Source: Acidimicrobiales bacterium
GTDB taxonomy: Bacteria; Actinomycetota; Acidimicrobiia; Acidimicrobiales; DASWMK01
Length of the DNA stretch: 57,092 nucleotides
Assembly (NCBI GenBank): GCA_036399815.1
Contig: DASWMK010000110.1
Coordinates: forward strand, 1 to 57,092
Reading direction: 5' to 3'
Shown here: piece by piece, positions 17,147-25,335 of the stretch
Layout of the letters: each line of letters begins with the position of its first letter
Position numbering within the stretch: position 1 is the stretch's first letter
Notes under the pieces: generated by a model
Database searches by the model: none
What the model was told of the DNA's origin: nothing
The model's input: the letters and a program-made list of their open reading frames with translations, nothing else
Position numbers and translations under genes: made by a program

Positions 17147-18486
17147 CCGAGGGCCTCCCTGCGGACGCGGCGGGCGTTGAGGACCATCATCGGGATGACG
17201 GCGACGAGGAGCACGACGGCGAGGGCCGAGCCCACGCCCCGGTTCCTGGCGATGAAGGCCTGGTCGAACATCTCGTTGGCGATCACGTTCGTGCCGAACT
17301 CGCCGTTGGTCATGACCTTGACGATGTCGTAGACCTTCAGCACGAGGATGGTGAGGGTGACGACGACCACGAGGAGGGTCGAGCGGATCTGGGGGATCGT
17401 CACCCGCCAGAAGATCTGCGGCGCCGTCGCCCCGTCCACCCTGGCCGCCTCGGTCAGCTCGGTCGGCACCGCCTTGATGGCCGCGGACAGCACGACCATG
17501 GCGAAGCCGGTCTGGATCCAGATCATGATGGCGATGAGGAACAGGGTGTTCCAGGGGAGCTGCTGGATCCACGCCTGGGGCTCGCCGCCGAGGCCGACCC
17601 ACACGGCGTTCAGGAGGCCGATCTGGTCGCGGCCGGCCGGGGTGAAGGCGTAGACGAACCGCCAGATCACGCTGGCGCCGACGAAGCTGATCGCCATCGG
17701 CATGAAGATCAGCGACTTGGCCACGTTCTCGCCCTTGGCCTTGTCGGCCAGCACGGCGATGGCGAGCCCGGCGGCCGTGCTGATCAGCACGACGAAGACG
17801 ATCCAGTAGACGTTGTTCCAGATCACCGCCCGCAGCGAGCCGACGGCGGCGAGCACGACGAGGAAGCCGCCGATCAGCAGGGCCAGCACGGGGGTCGGCG
17901 CCGTCATGTCGACGCCCGTCCTCGACCTCGTGCCGGAGAGGATCGTCCACCCGATCCCGAGGGCGATGACGAGCACGGCGAGGAAGAACAGCCGGCTGCC
18001 CACCAGGTCGCCGAGGCCGTTCACGTTGAAGATCGAGTCGTTGGTGAAGATGGACTGGAAGTTGTCGAGGCCGACGAACTCGTCGCCGCTGCTGTTGCGC
18101 AGGCTGAGGTAGATGGTCCTGATGGTCGGGGCGACGAGGGTGAGGAAGAGGAACAGGAGGGCCGGGGCGAGGAAGATGGCCGGCCTGGACCGCTCCGTGA
18201 TCGCCGTCCGCCTGGCCCTGCTCGGGTTGCGCCGTCCCCAGACGAAGAAGCCGAACAGGGCGCCGACGACGGCGCCGCCGAGCGGCCAGAGCGCCCCGCC
18301 GAGGAACCAGCCGCCGCTGTTGACCACGAGGCCGAGGAACGCGCCGAGGGCGGCGCCGGCGACCGTGGCGAACAGGCGGAAGTTCTTGAGGGGCAGGTCG
18401 AACAGCTTGTTGACGGCCACGAACAGCGCTGCCGTGGCCAGGATGGCGATGGCGGAGCTGACGATCGTGGAGAGGAGTTGTCCCAC
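17143..18486 (-). CDS. Sugar ABC transporter permease, MalF type, with N-terminal membrane extension
   Basis: 447 residues, longer than most CUT1 permeases (about 300). Residues 1-83 form an added module of about three Gly/Ala-rich membrane helices ending in FGFFVWGRRNPSR. The usual permease core begins about residue 100 (SRPAIFLAPALLFLFLTL), and the EAA loop is at 346-366 (EAARVDGATAPQIFWRVTIP). A further pair of hydrophobic segments lies at about 165-215. The GTG start has an AGGAGG six bases upstream. It pairs with the MalG-type permease and overlaps it by four bases. The function of the extension is unknown. Confidence 0.92.
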   Translation of the reverse strand: MGQLLSTIVSSAIAILATAALFVAVNKLFDLPLKNFRLFATVAGAALGAFLGLVVNSGGWFLGGALWPLGGAVVGALFGFFVWGRRNPSRARRTAITERSRPAIFLAPALLFLFLTLVAPTIRTIYLSLRNSSGDEFVGLDNFQSIFTNDSIFNVNGLGDLVGSRLFFLAVLVIALGIGWTILSGTRSRTGVDMTAPTPVLALLIGGFLVVLAAVGSLRAVIWNNVYWIVFVVLISTAAGLAIAVLADKAKGENVAKSLIFMPMAISFVGASVIWRFVYAFTPAGRDQIGLLNAVWVGLGGEPQAWIQQLPWNTLFLIAIMIWIQTGFAMVVLSAAIKAVPTELTEAARVDGATAPQIFWRVTIPQIRSTLLVVVVTLTILVLKVYDIVKVMTNGEFGTNVIANEMFDQAFIARNRGVGSALAVVLLVAVIPMMVLNARRVRREALG

Positions 18487-18503
18487 TCGGTCCTCCTGAC
18501 GAG

Positions 18504-18536
18504 CGGAGGGGCGCCCCGCTCAGGGGCGCCCCTCCG
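18504..18536 (-). terminator. Strong intercistronic hairpin after the binding-protein gene
   Basis: A perfect 14-bp inverted repeat, arms 18504-18517 and 18523-18536, with a five-base loop, lies between the binding-protein stop (18543) and the first permease start (18486). No T-run follows on the minus strand, so it is better explained as an mRNA-stabilising or partly terminating structure. Such a structure would give much binding protein and little permease, as known for malE-malF type operons. The structure is directly visible; its effect is inferred. Confidence 0.75.
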
Positions 18537-18542
18537 ACGTTC

Positions 18543-19862
18543 CTAGTCCGATGGCCAGGACGATTCGACCTCCGCGAAGGCGGTCGGCACGTCCGATGCT
18601 CCCGTCGTGATGTCGACGGCTGCCGTCCAGAAGCTGCCCGCCCCGACGGCGCCCGGCATCAGGTCGGAGGCGTCGAAGCGGAACGGGTCCGCGCTGGTCA
18701 GGATCTCCGCGAACGTCTGGTCGATCTCGTTGACGTAGGCGCTCGTGTCCTGGTCCCGGTTGGCCGAGAGGAAGCCGCCGACGGGCTGCGCGGCCCGGGT
18801 CTCGACGTACTCCGTGCTCGACAGGAAGCGGAGGACCTCCATCACCGCGTCCGAGTCGGTGAAGGCGGCGGCGTAGGTGCCACCGCCGAGCACGACGGTG
18901 CCGAAGTCCTGGTCCTCGAACGTCGGGAGGTAGAAGGCGTTGACCTGCCCGTCCTCGCCGATCTCGGTGCCCTCCGGCCAGTTGGCGGCGTAGAAGTTGG
19001 CCTGGCGGTGCATCATGCAGTCGCCCTCGAGGATCGGCAGGCCGGCCTCGGCGAACGGCGTGGCGGCGACGTTCTGGAGGCCGCCGAACACGTAGCCCTC
19101 ACGGGACCACAGGTCGATCACGTACTCGCCGACCTCGACGACCTGCGGGTCGTCGAAGGCGATCTCGTGGTTGACCCACTGGTCGTACACCTCCGGCCCC
19201 TTGAGCCGGAGCATGTAGTCCTCCATCCAGTCCGTGAACGGCCAGCCGGTGGCCGCGTCGGAGCCGAGCCCGATGCAGAACGGCGTGTTCCCGTCGGCCA
19301 CCATCTGGTCGGCCAGCGCGAGCAGCTCCTCCTGGGTCTCGGGGACCTCGTAGCCGTTCTCGGCGAAGGCCTCCGGCGAGTACCACACCAGGCTCTTCAG
19401 GTCGCTCTTGTTGGGGACGCCGTAGACGTTCCCGTCGATGGTGACGAGCTCGACCCAGTACTCGTCGAAGGACCCGGAGATGGTCTCGACGATGTCGTCG
19501 GGCAGCGGCACCAGCTGGTCCTGGAAGTCCCTGATCTTGCCGGGCTGGGGGAAGATGGCGATGTCGGGCGGGTCCCCGCCGTCGACCCGGACGCCGATCT
19601 GCTCCTCGAAGCTGCGGTCGCCCTGGTACTCGATGGTGATCCCGGTCTCCTCCTCGAAGTCGGCGAGCGAGTCGGTGAAGCCCTGGGCCTCCTGCTCCAC
19701 CTCGGGACCGAAGACCGTGACGGTCTGGTCACCCCCCCCGTCGTCACCGCCGCCGCTGCTCGAGCCCTCGTCCCCGTCGTCGTTGGCGCACGCGGCCGAC
19801 AGGAGGGCCAGCGCCATCAGGAGCGCCAGCAGGCGCCATCGCGGTCGGTGTCGTCGGTTCAT
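18543..19862 (-). CDS. Extracellular sugar-binding lipoprotein of an ABC importer
   Basis: 439 residues. The N-terminus is a lipoprotein signal: basic MNRRHRPRWR, a hydrophobic stretch, then LSAAC with the lipidated Cys25. A Gly/Ser/Asp linker follows. The mature part has family-1 solute-binding-protein features: DFEEETGITIEYQGDRSFEEQI, GDPPDIAIFPQPGKI and YGVPNKSDLKSLVWYSPEAF. It would capture a sugar outside the membrane for the permeases downstream. The ATG at 19862 follows an AAAGGGGA site. The ligand is unknown; an alpha-glucoside would fit the GH13 enzyme 11 kb away, but nothing links them directly. Confidence 0.94.
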   Translation of the reverse strand: MNRRHRPRWRLLALLMALALLSAACANDDGDEGSSSGGGDDGGGDQTVTVFGPEVEQEAQGFTDSLADFEEETGITIEYQGDRSFEEQIGVRVDGGDPPDIAIFPQPGKIRDFQDQLVPLPDDIVETISGSFDEYWVELVTIDGNVYGVPNKSDLKSLVWYSPEAFAENGYEVPETQEELLALADQMVADGNTPFCIGLGSDAATGWPFTDWMEDYMLRLKGPEVYDQWVNHEIAFDDPQVVEVGEYVIDLWSREGYVFGGLQNVAATPFAEAGLPILEGDCMMHRQANFYAANWPEGTEIGEDGQVNAFYLPTFEDQDFGTVVLGGGTYAAAFTDSDAVMEVLRFLSSTEYVETRAAQPVGGFLSANRDQDTSAYVNEIDQTFAEILTSADPFRFDASDLMPGAVGAGSFWTAAVDITTGASDVPTAFAEVESSWPSD

Positions 19863-20087
19863 CCATTCCCCTTTCAGGACGGGATCGTCCGCCGGGGCGG
19901 GATGCGCGCGACCGGACGGGTGACGGTCGCGGACGGACCTCGTCACCCTGGCCGAGCACCTCCCCCCGGAAACGCTCGAACGCCACGCTCGTGCGAGGCG
20001 CCTCTCCATGGCCGTTTGCGCGGCAACGTACCAGACGCCTCCTGGCCACACGGTGTTCATCGGCGACGGTTCTGTCACAGTGGCGCG
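19863..20087. promoter_or_regulatory. Divergent control region for the sugar importer and DUF2203 gene
   Basis: 225 bases without a gene between divergent starts. It should hold both promoters. The one clear symmetric element is the 16-base imperfect palindrome at 20013-20028. A smaller symmetric CTGTCACAG lies at 20072-20080, close to the plus-strand start. I see no confident -10/-35 pair. Confidence 0.5.
20013..20028. promoter_or_regulatory. Candidate LacI-type operator
   Basis: The sequence CGTTTGCGCGGCAACG matches its own reverse complement at 12 of 16 positions, with a central CGCG and outer CGTT/AACG. Operators of LacI-family sugar regulators are even palindromes with a central CG. It lies upstream of a sugar ABC operon, where such a regulator is expected, but about 150 bases from the start codon. 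No LacI gene is in the window, so the regulator is inferred. Confidence 0.35.
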
Positions 20088-20474
20088 GTGGCGAGCCGGG
20101 AGTGGACGGTGGCGGAGGCCAACGCCGCCCTCGCGCGGGTCGCCGCGCTCGTCGAGCAGGCGAGGGACGCCGTGCGCTCCGTGCGCGAGGCGCGGGTGGC
20201 GCGCGCCGAGCTCGTCCGGCGCAACGGCCGGGGCCCCGGCGACGACCGCGGCGCGGCCGGCGAGGCCGCGCTGCGGGCCGTGCTCGGCGAGCTCGAGGAC
20301 GACGGCATCGTGCTGCGCGACGTGGACCGCGGGCTGGTCGACTTCCCCGCCCGGTCGCCGAGCGGCCGGTCCTACCTGCTGTGCTGGGTGGTGGGGGAGC
20401 CGGAGGTGGCGTGGTGGCACTGGCCCGAGGACGGCTTCCCGGGCCGCACCCCGCTGTCGCAGCCGCCCGGCTGA
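20088..20474 (+). CDS. DUF2203 family protein
   Basis: 128 residues. The order of features matches DUF2203: WTVAEANAALARVAALVEQAR at the N-terminus, a helical charged middle, then DDGIVLRDVDRGLVDFPAR and YLLCWVVGEPEVAWWHWPEDGFPGR. The family is widespread and small, with no established function. The GTG at 20088 is the only start in frame that keeps the conserved WTVAEAN near the N-terminus. It is convergent with the acyl-CoA synthetase gene (12 bases apart). Confidence 0.85.
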   Translation: MASREWTVAEANAALARVAALVEQARDAVRSVREARVARAELVRRNGRGPGDDRGAAGEAALRAVLGELEDDGIVLRDVDRGLVDFPARSPSGRSYLLCWVVGEPEVAWWHWPEDGFPGRTPLSQPPG

Positions 20475-20486
20475 GGCGGCCGCCGC

Positions 20487-22031
20487 TCAGACGACGCGCG
20501 TCTCGTGGCCGGCCCAGTACTCGTCCTTCAGCAGGCGCTTGTAGAGCTTGCCGGTGGGGTGGCGGGGGAGCTCCGGGCGGAAGTCGACCGACCGGGGGCA
20601 CTTCACGTCGGCCAGCTGGGACCGGCAGAACTCCACCAGCTCCCGCTCCAGCTCGGGCCCGGCGTCCTCCATGGCCAGGGGCTGGACGACGGCCTTGACC
20701 TCCTCGCCGAACTCCTCGTGGGGCACGCCGATCACGGCCACGTCGGCCACCTTGGGGTGGGTGGCGAGGACGTTCTCGGCCTCCTGCGGGTACACGTTCA
20801 CGCCGCCCGTGATGATCATGTGGGCCTTGCGGTCGGTGAGGTAGACGAAGCCCTCCTCGTCGACGTGGCCGATGTCGCCGAGGGTGGTCCACCCCTTCGG
20901 GTGGCGGGCCGAGGCCGTCTTCTCCGGGTCCTTGTGGTACTCGAACTCGGCGCCGCCCTCGAAGTAGATGGTGCCCGTCCGGCCGGCCGGCACCTCCTCG
21001 CCGTCGTCGCCCACGATGTGGACCGACCCGATCAGCGGCCGGCCGACCGTGCCCGGATGGGCCAGCCAGTCCTCCGAGTTGCAGTAGACGAACCCGTTGC
21101 CCTCGGTGCCCGCGTAGTACTCGTGGACGATCGGGCCCCACCACTCGATCATCTGCCGCTTCACCGGCACGGGCACCGGCGCGGCTGCGTGGATGGCGCA
21201 GCGGTGGGAGGACAGGTCCCGCGCCGTGCGCTCCTCCTCGGGGAGCTTCAGCATCCGGATGAACATGGTCGGCACCCACTGGCTGTGGGTCACCCGGTGG
21301 CCCTCGATGGCGTCGAGCGCGGCGACCGGGTCGAACCGATCGAGGACGACGGCCGTGGCGCCGAGCTTGTGCACCGCCCTCGTGAAGCGCAGCGGCGCCG
21401 AGTGGTACAGCGGCGCCGGCGTCAGGTACACGGACGACTCGTCCATCCCGAACAGGGCCTGGCAGAGCAGGGTGACGCCGTCGGGCAGGCTGCCGAGCGG
21501 GGCGACGGTGAGCGGCGGCTTGACCCCCTTCGGCCGCCCGGTCGTGCCCGAGGAGTAGAGCATGTCGGTGCCGTCGAACTGCTCGGCCGGCGGCTCGGGC
21601 GGGTAGGCGGCGATGGCGTCCTCGTAGGCGTCGTGGCCGTCAGCGGTGCCGCCGATCATGAGCCGGGCCCGCACGCCGGGCGTGTCGCCGACGACCGCGG
21701 CGGCGACGTCCCGCACGGCGGCCGAGGTGACGAAGGCCTTGGCCTCGCAGTCGTTCAGGACGTAGGCCAGCTCGCCCGGGGTCAGCCGGGTGCTGACCGC
21801 CGTGTAGTAGAGGCCGCAGCGGTGGGCGGCCCACAGCACGGACATGAACCGCGGGTGGTTCTCGACCATGAGCGCCATGTGGTCGCCGGGGCGGAGGCCG
21901 AGGTCGGCGAACAGCCGGGCCAGCCGGCACGACTCGGCGTCGAGCTCGCCGTAGGTGACGACCTCGCCGGTGCCGGCCATCACGACGGCGGGCTTGTCGG
22001 GGCGGGCGGCGGCGTGGACGCCTGGGTGCAT
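20487..22031 (-). CDS. AMP-forming acyl-CoA synthetase
   Basis: 514 residues, with the adenylate-forming signature YSSGTTGRPKG (159-169), YAGTEGNGF, the GDIGHVDEEGFVYLTDRKAHMI hinge region and the C-terminal catalytic Lys in HPTGKLYKR. It activates a carboxylic acid to its CoA thioester using ATP. The motif set fits medium/long-chain or aryl-acid ligases; substrate not determined. It is divergent from a SirB1-like gene across 34 bases holding a perfect 7-3-7 inverted repeat. An acyl-CoA dehydrogenase lies close by on the other strand, suggesting a shared fatty or aromatic acid pathway. Confidence 0.93.
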   Translation of the reverse strand: MHPGVHAAARPDKPAVVMAGTGEVVTYGELDAESCRLARLFADLGLRPGDHMALMVENHPRFMSVLWAAHRCGLYYTAVSTRLTPGELAYVLNDCEAKAFVTSAAVRDVAAAVVGDTPGVRARLMIGGTADGHDAYEDAIAAYPPEPPAEQFDGTDMLYSSGTTGRPKGVKPPLTVAPLGSLPDGVTLLCQALFGMDESSVYLTPAPLYHSAPLRFTRAVHKLGATAVVLDRFDPVAALDAIEGHRVTHSQWVPTMFIRMLKLPEEERTARDLSSHRCAIHAAAPVPVPVKRQMIEWWGPIVHEYYAGTEGNGFVYCNSEDWLAHPGTVGRPLIGSVHIVGDDGEEVPAGRTGTIYFEGGAEFEYHKDPEKTASARHPKGWTTLGDIGHVDEEGFVYLTDRKAHMIITGGVNVYPQEAENVLATHPKVADVAVIGVPHEEFGEEVKAVVQPLAMEDAGPELERELVEFCRSQLADVKCPRSVDFRPELPRHPTGKLYKRLLKDEYWAGHETRVV

Positions 22032-22040
22032 GGCCGGTGA

Positions 22041-22057
22041 CCGTACCGCCGGTACGG
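22041..22057. promoter_or_regulatory. Perfect 7-3-7 inverted repeat, candidate operator
   Basis: CCGTACC and GGTACGG flank a three-base centre GCC in the 34-bp gap between divergent genes (acyl-CoA synthetase start 22031, SirB1-like start 22066). The location is ideal for a repressor acting on both promoters. It could also fold as a hairpin in the 5' leader of either mRNA. The binding protein is unknown. Confidence 0.5.
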
Positions 22058-22065
22058 TTGGGGTC

Positions 22066-22869
22066 GTGGACCCCGCGGCGGCGGCTGCCCGCTTCGCCCG
22101 GCTCGTCCGCCAGGAGCAGCGGGCGGTGCCCCTCGACGAGGCGGCGCTGCTGCTCGCCGCCCACGCCACCCCCGGCCTCGAGGTGGCCGCCGAGCTGGCC
22201 CGCCTCGACGCCATCGCCGCCGGCTGCCCGGGCCCGACCCTCGACCACCTGCTGCCGTACCTGTTCGAGGACCTCGGCTTCCGGGGCGACCGGGACACCT
22301 ACGAGGACCCCCGCAACTCGTTCCTGAACGAGGTGATGGCCCGCCGCCGCGGCATCCCGATCAGCCTGTCGGTGCTGACCATGGAGGTCGGCCGGCGCAT
22401 CGGGGTGCCGGTGCAGGGGGTGGGCATGCCCGGCCACTTCCTGCTGCGCGACCGGGTGGACCACGAGGTGTTCGTCGACCCGTTCCACGGCGGCCGGTTG
22501 CTCGACCGGCAGGGTTGCGAGCGGCTGTTCCGGTCCCTCCACGGCCCCGGCGCGCCGTGGGACGAGGCCTGGCTGGCGCCGGTCGGGCCGAGGGCCATCC
22601 TCGCCCGGATGCTCGCCAACCTGGCCGCCGTCTACCGGGCGTCGGGGGCGCGAGGGGCGCTGGTGGAGGTGCTGCGGCTGCGGGCCGCCATCCCGGGCGT
22701 GGAGCCCGACGCCAGGGCGGCGCTGGCGTCCGCGCTCGCCGCCACCGGCCGCTTCGACCTGGCCGCCGGCGAGCTCGAGCGCCTGGCCGACGACCTGGAG
22801 GGCGCCGACCCGGAGCGGGCCAGCGAGCACCGGGTCGCCGCCGTCCGGGCCAGGGCCCGCCTCAACTGA
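22066..22869 (+). CDS. SirB1/transglutaminase-like protein with C-terminal helical repeat
   Basis: 267 residues. The core PRNSFLNEVMARRRGIPISL, EVGRRIGVPVQGVGMPGHFLLR and VFVDPFHGGRLL is the pattern of SirB1-family transglutaminase-like proteins. The last 100 residues are helical and TPR-like (ALVEVLRLRAAIPGVEPDARAALASALAATGRFDLAAGEL, split by turns). The usual catalytic Cys is not obvious: the ARRRGIPISLS segment has no Cys, so it may be an inactive, binding version. The GTG at 22066 is preferred since upstream ATGs lie inside the divergent gene. Function unknown. Confidence 0.8.
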   Translation: MDPAAAAARFARLVRQEQRAVPLDEAALLLAAHATPGLEVAAELARLDAIAAGCPGPTLDHLLPYLFEDLGFRGDRDTYEDPRNSFLNEVMARRRGIPISLSVLTMEVGRRIGVPVQGVGMPGHFLLRDRVDHEVFVDPFHGGRLLDRQGCERLFRSLHGPGAPWDEAWLAPVGPRAILARMLANLAAVYRASGARGALVEVLRLRAAIPGVEPDARAALASALAATGRFDLAAGELERLADDLEGADPERASEHRVAAVRARARLN

Positions 22870-22893
22870 CGCCGGCCCGGGCGGGGTACTGTC

Positions 22894-22909
22894 TTGACCG
22901 TCCGGTCAA
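22894..22909. promoter_or_regulatory. 16-base inverted repeat before the acyl-CoA dehydrogenase
   Basis: Perfect arms TTGACCG (22894-22900) and CGGTCAA (22903-22909) flank TC, ending seven bases before the GGAGG ribosome site (22916-22920). The GACCGnnCGGTC form is typical of TetR-family operators, which often govern acyl-CoA dehydrogenases. The left arm also looks like a -35 TTGACC, so a bound repressor would block the promoter. Which regulator binds is not known. Confidence 0.5.
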
Positions 22910-22928
22910 CTTCTCGGAGGCTGCACGC

Positions 22929-24134
22929 ATGACCGCCGTCGACGCCGCGCCCGCCCGCACCGACGAGGAGCGGGTCGCCGCCCTGGTGGACCGGCTGCTG
23001 GCCGAGCACCCGCCGGCCACCACGCCGCCCCGCGACTTCCTCGGCGCCCAGTTCGACCTCGGGCTGGCCTGGGTCCACTTCCCCGAGGGCCACGGCGGGC
23101 TCGGGCTCGGCCCCGGCCTCCAGCGCCTGGTCGACCACCGGGTGGCCGCCGCCGGCGGGCCGAACGCGTTCTTCCGCAACCCGATCGGCCACGGCATGGG
23201 CGCGCCCACCGTCGTCACCCACGGCAGCGAGGACCAGAAGCGCCGCTACCTCCGGCCGCTGTTCACCGGCGACGAGATCTGGTGCCAGCTGTTCAGCGAG
23301 CCCGGCGCGGGCTCCGACGTCGCCTCCCTCGCCACCCGGGCCGTCCGGGACGGCGACGAGTGGGTGGTGAGCGGCCAGAAGGTGTGGACCACCCTCGCCC
23401 ACCTCGCGAGGTGGGGGATGCTCGTGGCGAGGACCGACCCCGAGCAGCCGAAGCACAAGGGGCTGACCTACTTCGTCGTCGACATGCACGCGCCGGGCGT
23501 GGAGGTCAAGCCGCTGCGCCAGATCACCGGCGAGGCCGAGTTCAACGAGGTGTTCTTCACCGAGGTCCGCATCCCCGACCGCGAGCGGCTGGGTGAGGTC
23601 GGCGAGGGCTGGCGGGTGTCGATCACCACCTTGATGAACGAGCGGGTGTCGATCGGCGGCGCCGTCGCGCCCAGGGGCTCGGGCCCGATCGCCGAGGCCG
23701 TCCGGCTGTGGAAGGAGGGGGGCCACTCGGACCCGGCCCGCCGCGACGAGCTCGTGCGCCTCTGGATCGAGGCCGAGGTGACGAGGCTGACCAACCTGCG
23801 GGCCTCCCAGATGCGCCGCCTCGGCACCCCCGGCCCGGAGGGGTCGACCGCCAAGCTGGCCTTCGCCGAGCTGAACAAGCGCATCTACGAGTTCTGCATC
23901 CACCTGATGGGCGCGGACGGGATGCTGTACGGCAGCTACGACATGGTCCGCCCCGAGGAGGTGGGCCTCGGCGGCAGGGACGCCAGGAAGATGTTCCTCC
24001 GGTCGAGGGCGAACTCGATCGAGGGCGGCACCTCCGAGATCATGCGCAACATCCTCGGCGAGCGGGTCCTCGGCCTCCCCGGCGACGTGCGGGTGGACAA
24101 GGAGCTGCCCTGGAGCAAGGTCCCCCGGTCCTGA
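22929..24134 (+). CDS. Acyl-CoA dehydrogenase
   Basis: 401 residues, a normal-length FAD acyl-CoA dehydrogenase that makes the alpha,beta double bond in acyl-CoA and passes electrons to ETF. Family motifs are seen: CQLFSEPGAGSDVASL, VSGQKVWTTLAHLARWGMLVARTD, GWRVSITTLMNER and the C-terminal SRANSIEGGTSEIMRNILGERVLGLP. The ATG at 22929 follows GGAGG by eight bases. It belongs to the actinobacterial type often found in steroid or branched-acid catabolism, though the substrate is unknown. A candidate TetR operator lies directly upstream. Confidence 0.94.
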   Translation: MTAVDAAPARTDEERVAALVDRLLAEHPPATTPPRDFLGAQFDLGLAWVHFPEGHGGLGLGPGLQRLVDHRVAAAGGPNAFFRNPIGHGMGAPTVVTHGSEDQKRRYLRPLFTGDEIWCQLFSEPGAGSDVASLATRAVRDGDEWVVSGQKVWTTLAHLARWGMLVARTDPEQPKHKGLTYFVVDMHAPGVEVKPLRQITGEAEFNEVFFTEVRIPDRERLGEVGEGWRVSITTLMNERVSIGGAVAPRGSGPIAEAVRLWKEGGHSDPARRDELVRLWIEAEVTRLTNLRASQMRRLGTPGPEGSTAKLAFAELNKRIYEFCIHLMGADGMLYGSYDMVRPEEVGLGGRDARKMFLRSRANSIEGGTSEIMRNILGERVLGLPGDVRVDKELPWSKVPRS

Positions 24135-24172
24135 GGCCCGGCCCCGCGGCCCACCGCTAGCGTCCCCCGGCC

Positions 24173-24571
24173 GTGGAGGTGCTCTCCAGCCGGGTGCTGC
24201 TCCGGCCGCACGACTTCGAGGCGTCGCTCCGCTTCTACACCGAGGTCATCGGCCTCCGCGTCTACCGCGAGTACGGCGCCGGCGGGCGGGTGACCGGGAC
24301 GGTCCTGTTCCTCGGCGGCGGCTTCCTCGAGCTGCTGGCCCAGCCCGGCGACCACCGCGGGCCGCTCGGCGCCGGCGACGTCAGCCTCTGGCTCCAGGTG
24401 CCCGACGTCGACGCCGAGCACGAGCGCCTGGCCGGCCTCGGCGTCACCGTGGTCGCCCCGCCCGAGACCAAGCCGTGGGGCCTCCGCGAGTGCTGGGTGG
24501 CCGACCCGGACGGGCTGGCGCTGGTGCTCGTCGAGGTGCCCGAGGACCACCCACTGCGCCGCCGCCTGTGA
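24173..24571 (+). CDS. VOC (glyoxalase/bleomycin-resistance) superfamily protein
   Basis: 132 residues in the paired beta-alpha-beta-beta-beta layout: SSRVLLRPHDFEASLRFYTEVIGLRVYRE is the first module and VSLWLQVPDVDAEHERLAGLGV the second, ending with CWVADPDGLALVLVEVPE. Metal ligands may be His11 and the Glu near the C-terminus. The family spans glyoxalases, dioxygenases and resistance proteins; this one is not assignable. The start is GTG at 24173 and the stop overlaps the next gene (GTGA). Confidence 0.87.
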   Translation: MEVLSSRVLLRPHDFEASLRFYTEVIGLRVYREYGAGGRVTGTVLFLGGGFLELLAQPGDHRGPLGAGDVSLWLQVPDVDAEHERLAGLGVTVVAPPETKPWGLRECWVADPDGLALVLVEVPEDHPLRRRL

Positions 24572-25335
24572 CCCTGGACGCCGCCACCGGGCTGTGGGTG
24601 GTCGAGGAGGGCGACCCGGACGGGCCGACCGTCGTCCTCGTGCACGGGTCGATGGACCGGGCCACCAGCTTCGCCAAGGCGGCCAGGCGGCTGGCCGACC
24701 TGCACGTCGTGCGCTTCGACCGCCGGGGCTACGGGCGGTCGGTGGGCGTGCCGGCCGTGGCCGACGTGGCCGTGCACGCCGCCGACGTGCTCGACGTGGC
24801 CGGCGGCCGGCCGGCGGTCGTGGTCGGGCACAGCATCGGCGGGGTGATCGCGCTGGTCGCCGCCGAGCGCCGCCCCGACCTCGTCCGCGCCGTCGGCGCC
24901 TTCGAGGCGCCCATGCCCTGGGAGCCGTGGTGGCCGCCGGTGACGGCGGGAGGGTCGGCGCTCGCCGCCGCGGTGGCCGACCCGGCCGGGGCGGCCGAGG
25001 TGTTCATGCGCCGCATGGTCGGCGACGCCAGGTGGGAGCGCCTGCCGCCCCGGACCAAGGCCGACCGCAGGGCCGAGGGGCCGGCGCTGATCGCCGACCT
25101 CCACATGGTCCGCAACGGCGTGGCCCCGTACGACGCCCGGGCGCTCCCCGTCCCCGTCGTGGCCGGGCACGGCACCGAGTCGGCGGCCCACCACCGCGAG
25201 GCGGCCCGCCGCCTGGCCGCCTCGGCGCCCGGCGCCGAGCTGGTCGTGGTCGACGGCGCCGGCCACGGCGGCCACACGAGCCACGCCGAGGCGTTCGCCG
25301 ACTTCGTCCGCCGGGCGGTCGCCCGGGCCGGATGA
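24568..25335 (+). CDS. Alpha/beta hydrolase
   Basis: 255 residues with the alpha/beta-hydrolase order: VVLVHGSMDRATSF (oxyanion region), the nucleophile Ser in VVGHSIGGVIAL, and a late catalytic His in VVDGAGHGGHTSH. It hydrolyses an ester, lactone or similar bond; substrate unknown. The GTG at 24568 overlaps the VOC gene stop, and its own stop overlaps the patatin ATG, so three genes in a row are translationally coupled. Confidence 0.9.
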   Translation: MTLDAATGLWVVEEGDPDGPTVVLVHGSMDRATSFAKAARRLADLHVVRFDRRGYGRSVGVPAVADVAVHAADVLDVAGGRPAVVVGHSIGGVIALVAAERRPDLVRAVGAFEAPMPWEPWWPPVTAGGSALAAAVADPAGAAEVFMRRMVGDARWERLPPRTKADRRAEGPALIADLHMVRNGVAPYDARALPVPVVAGHGTESAAHHREAARRLAASAPGAELVVVDGAGHGGHTSHAEAFADFVRRAVARAG

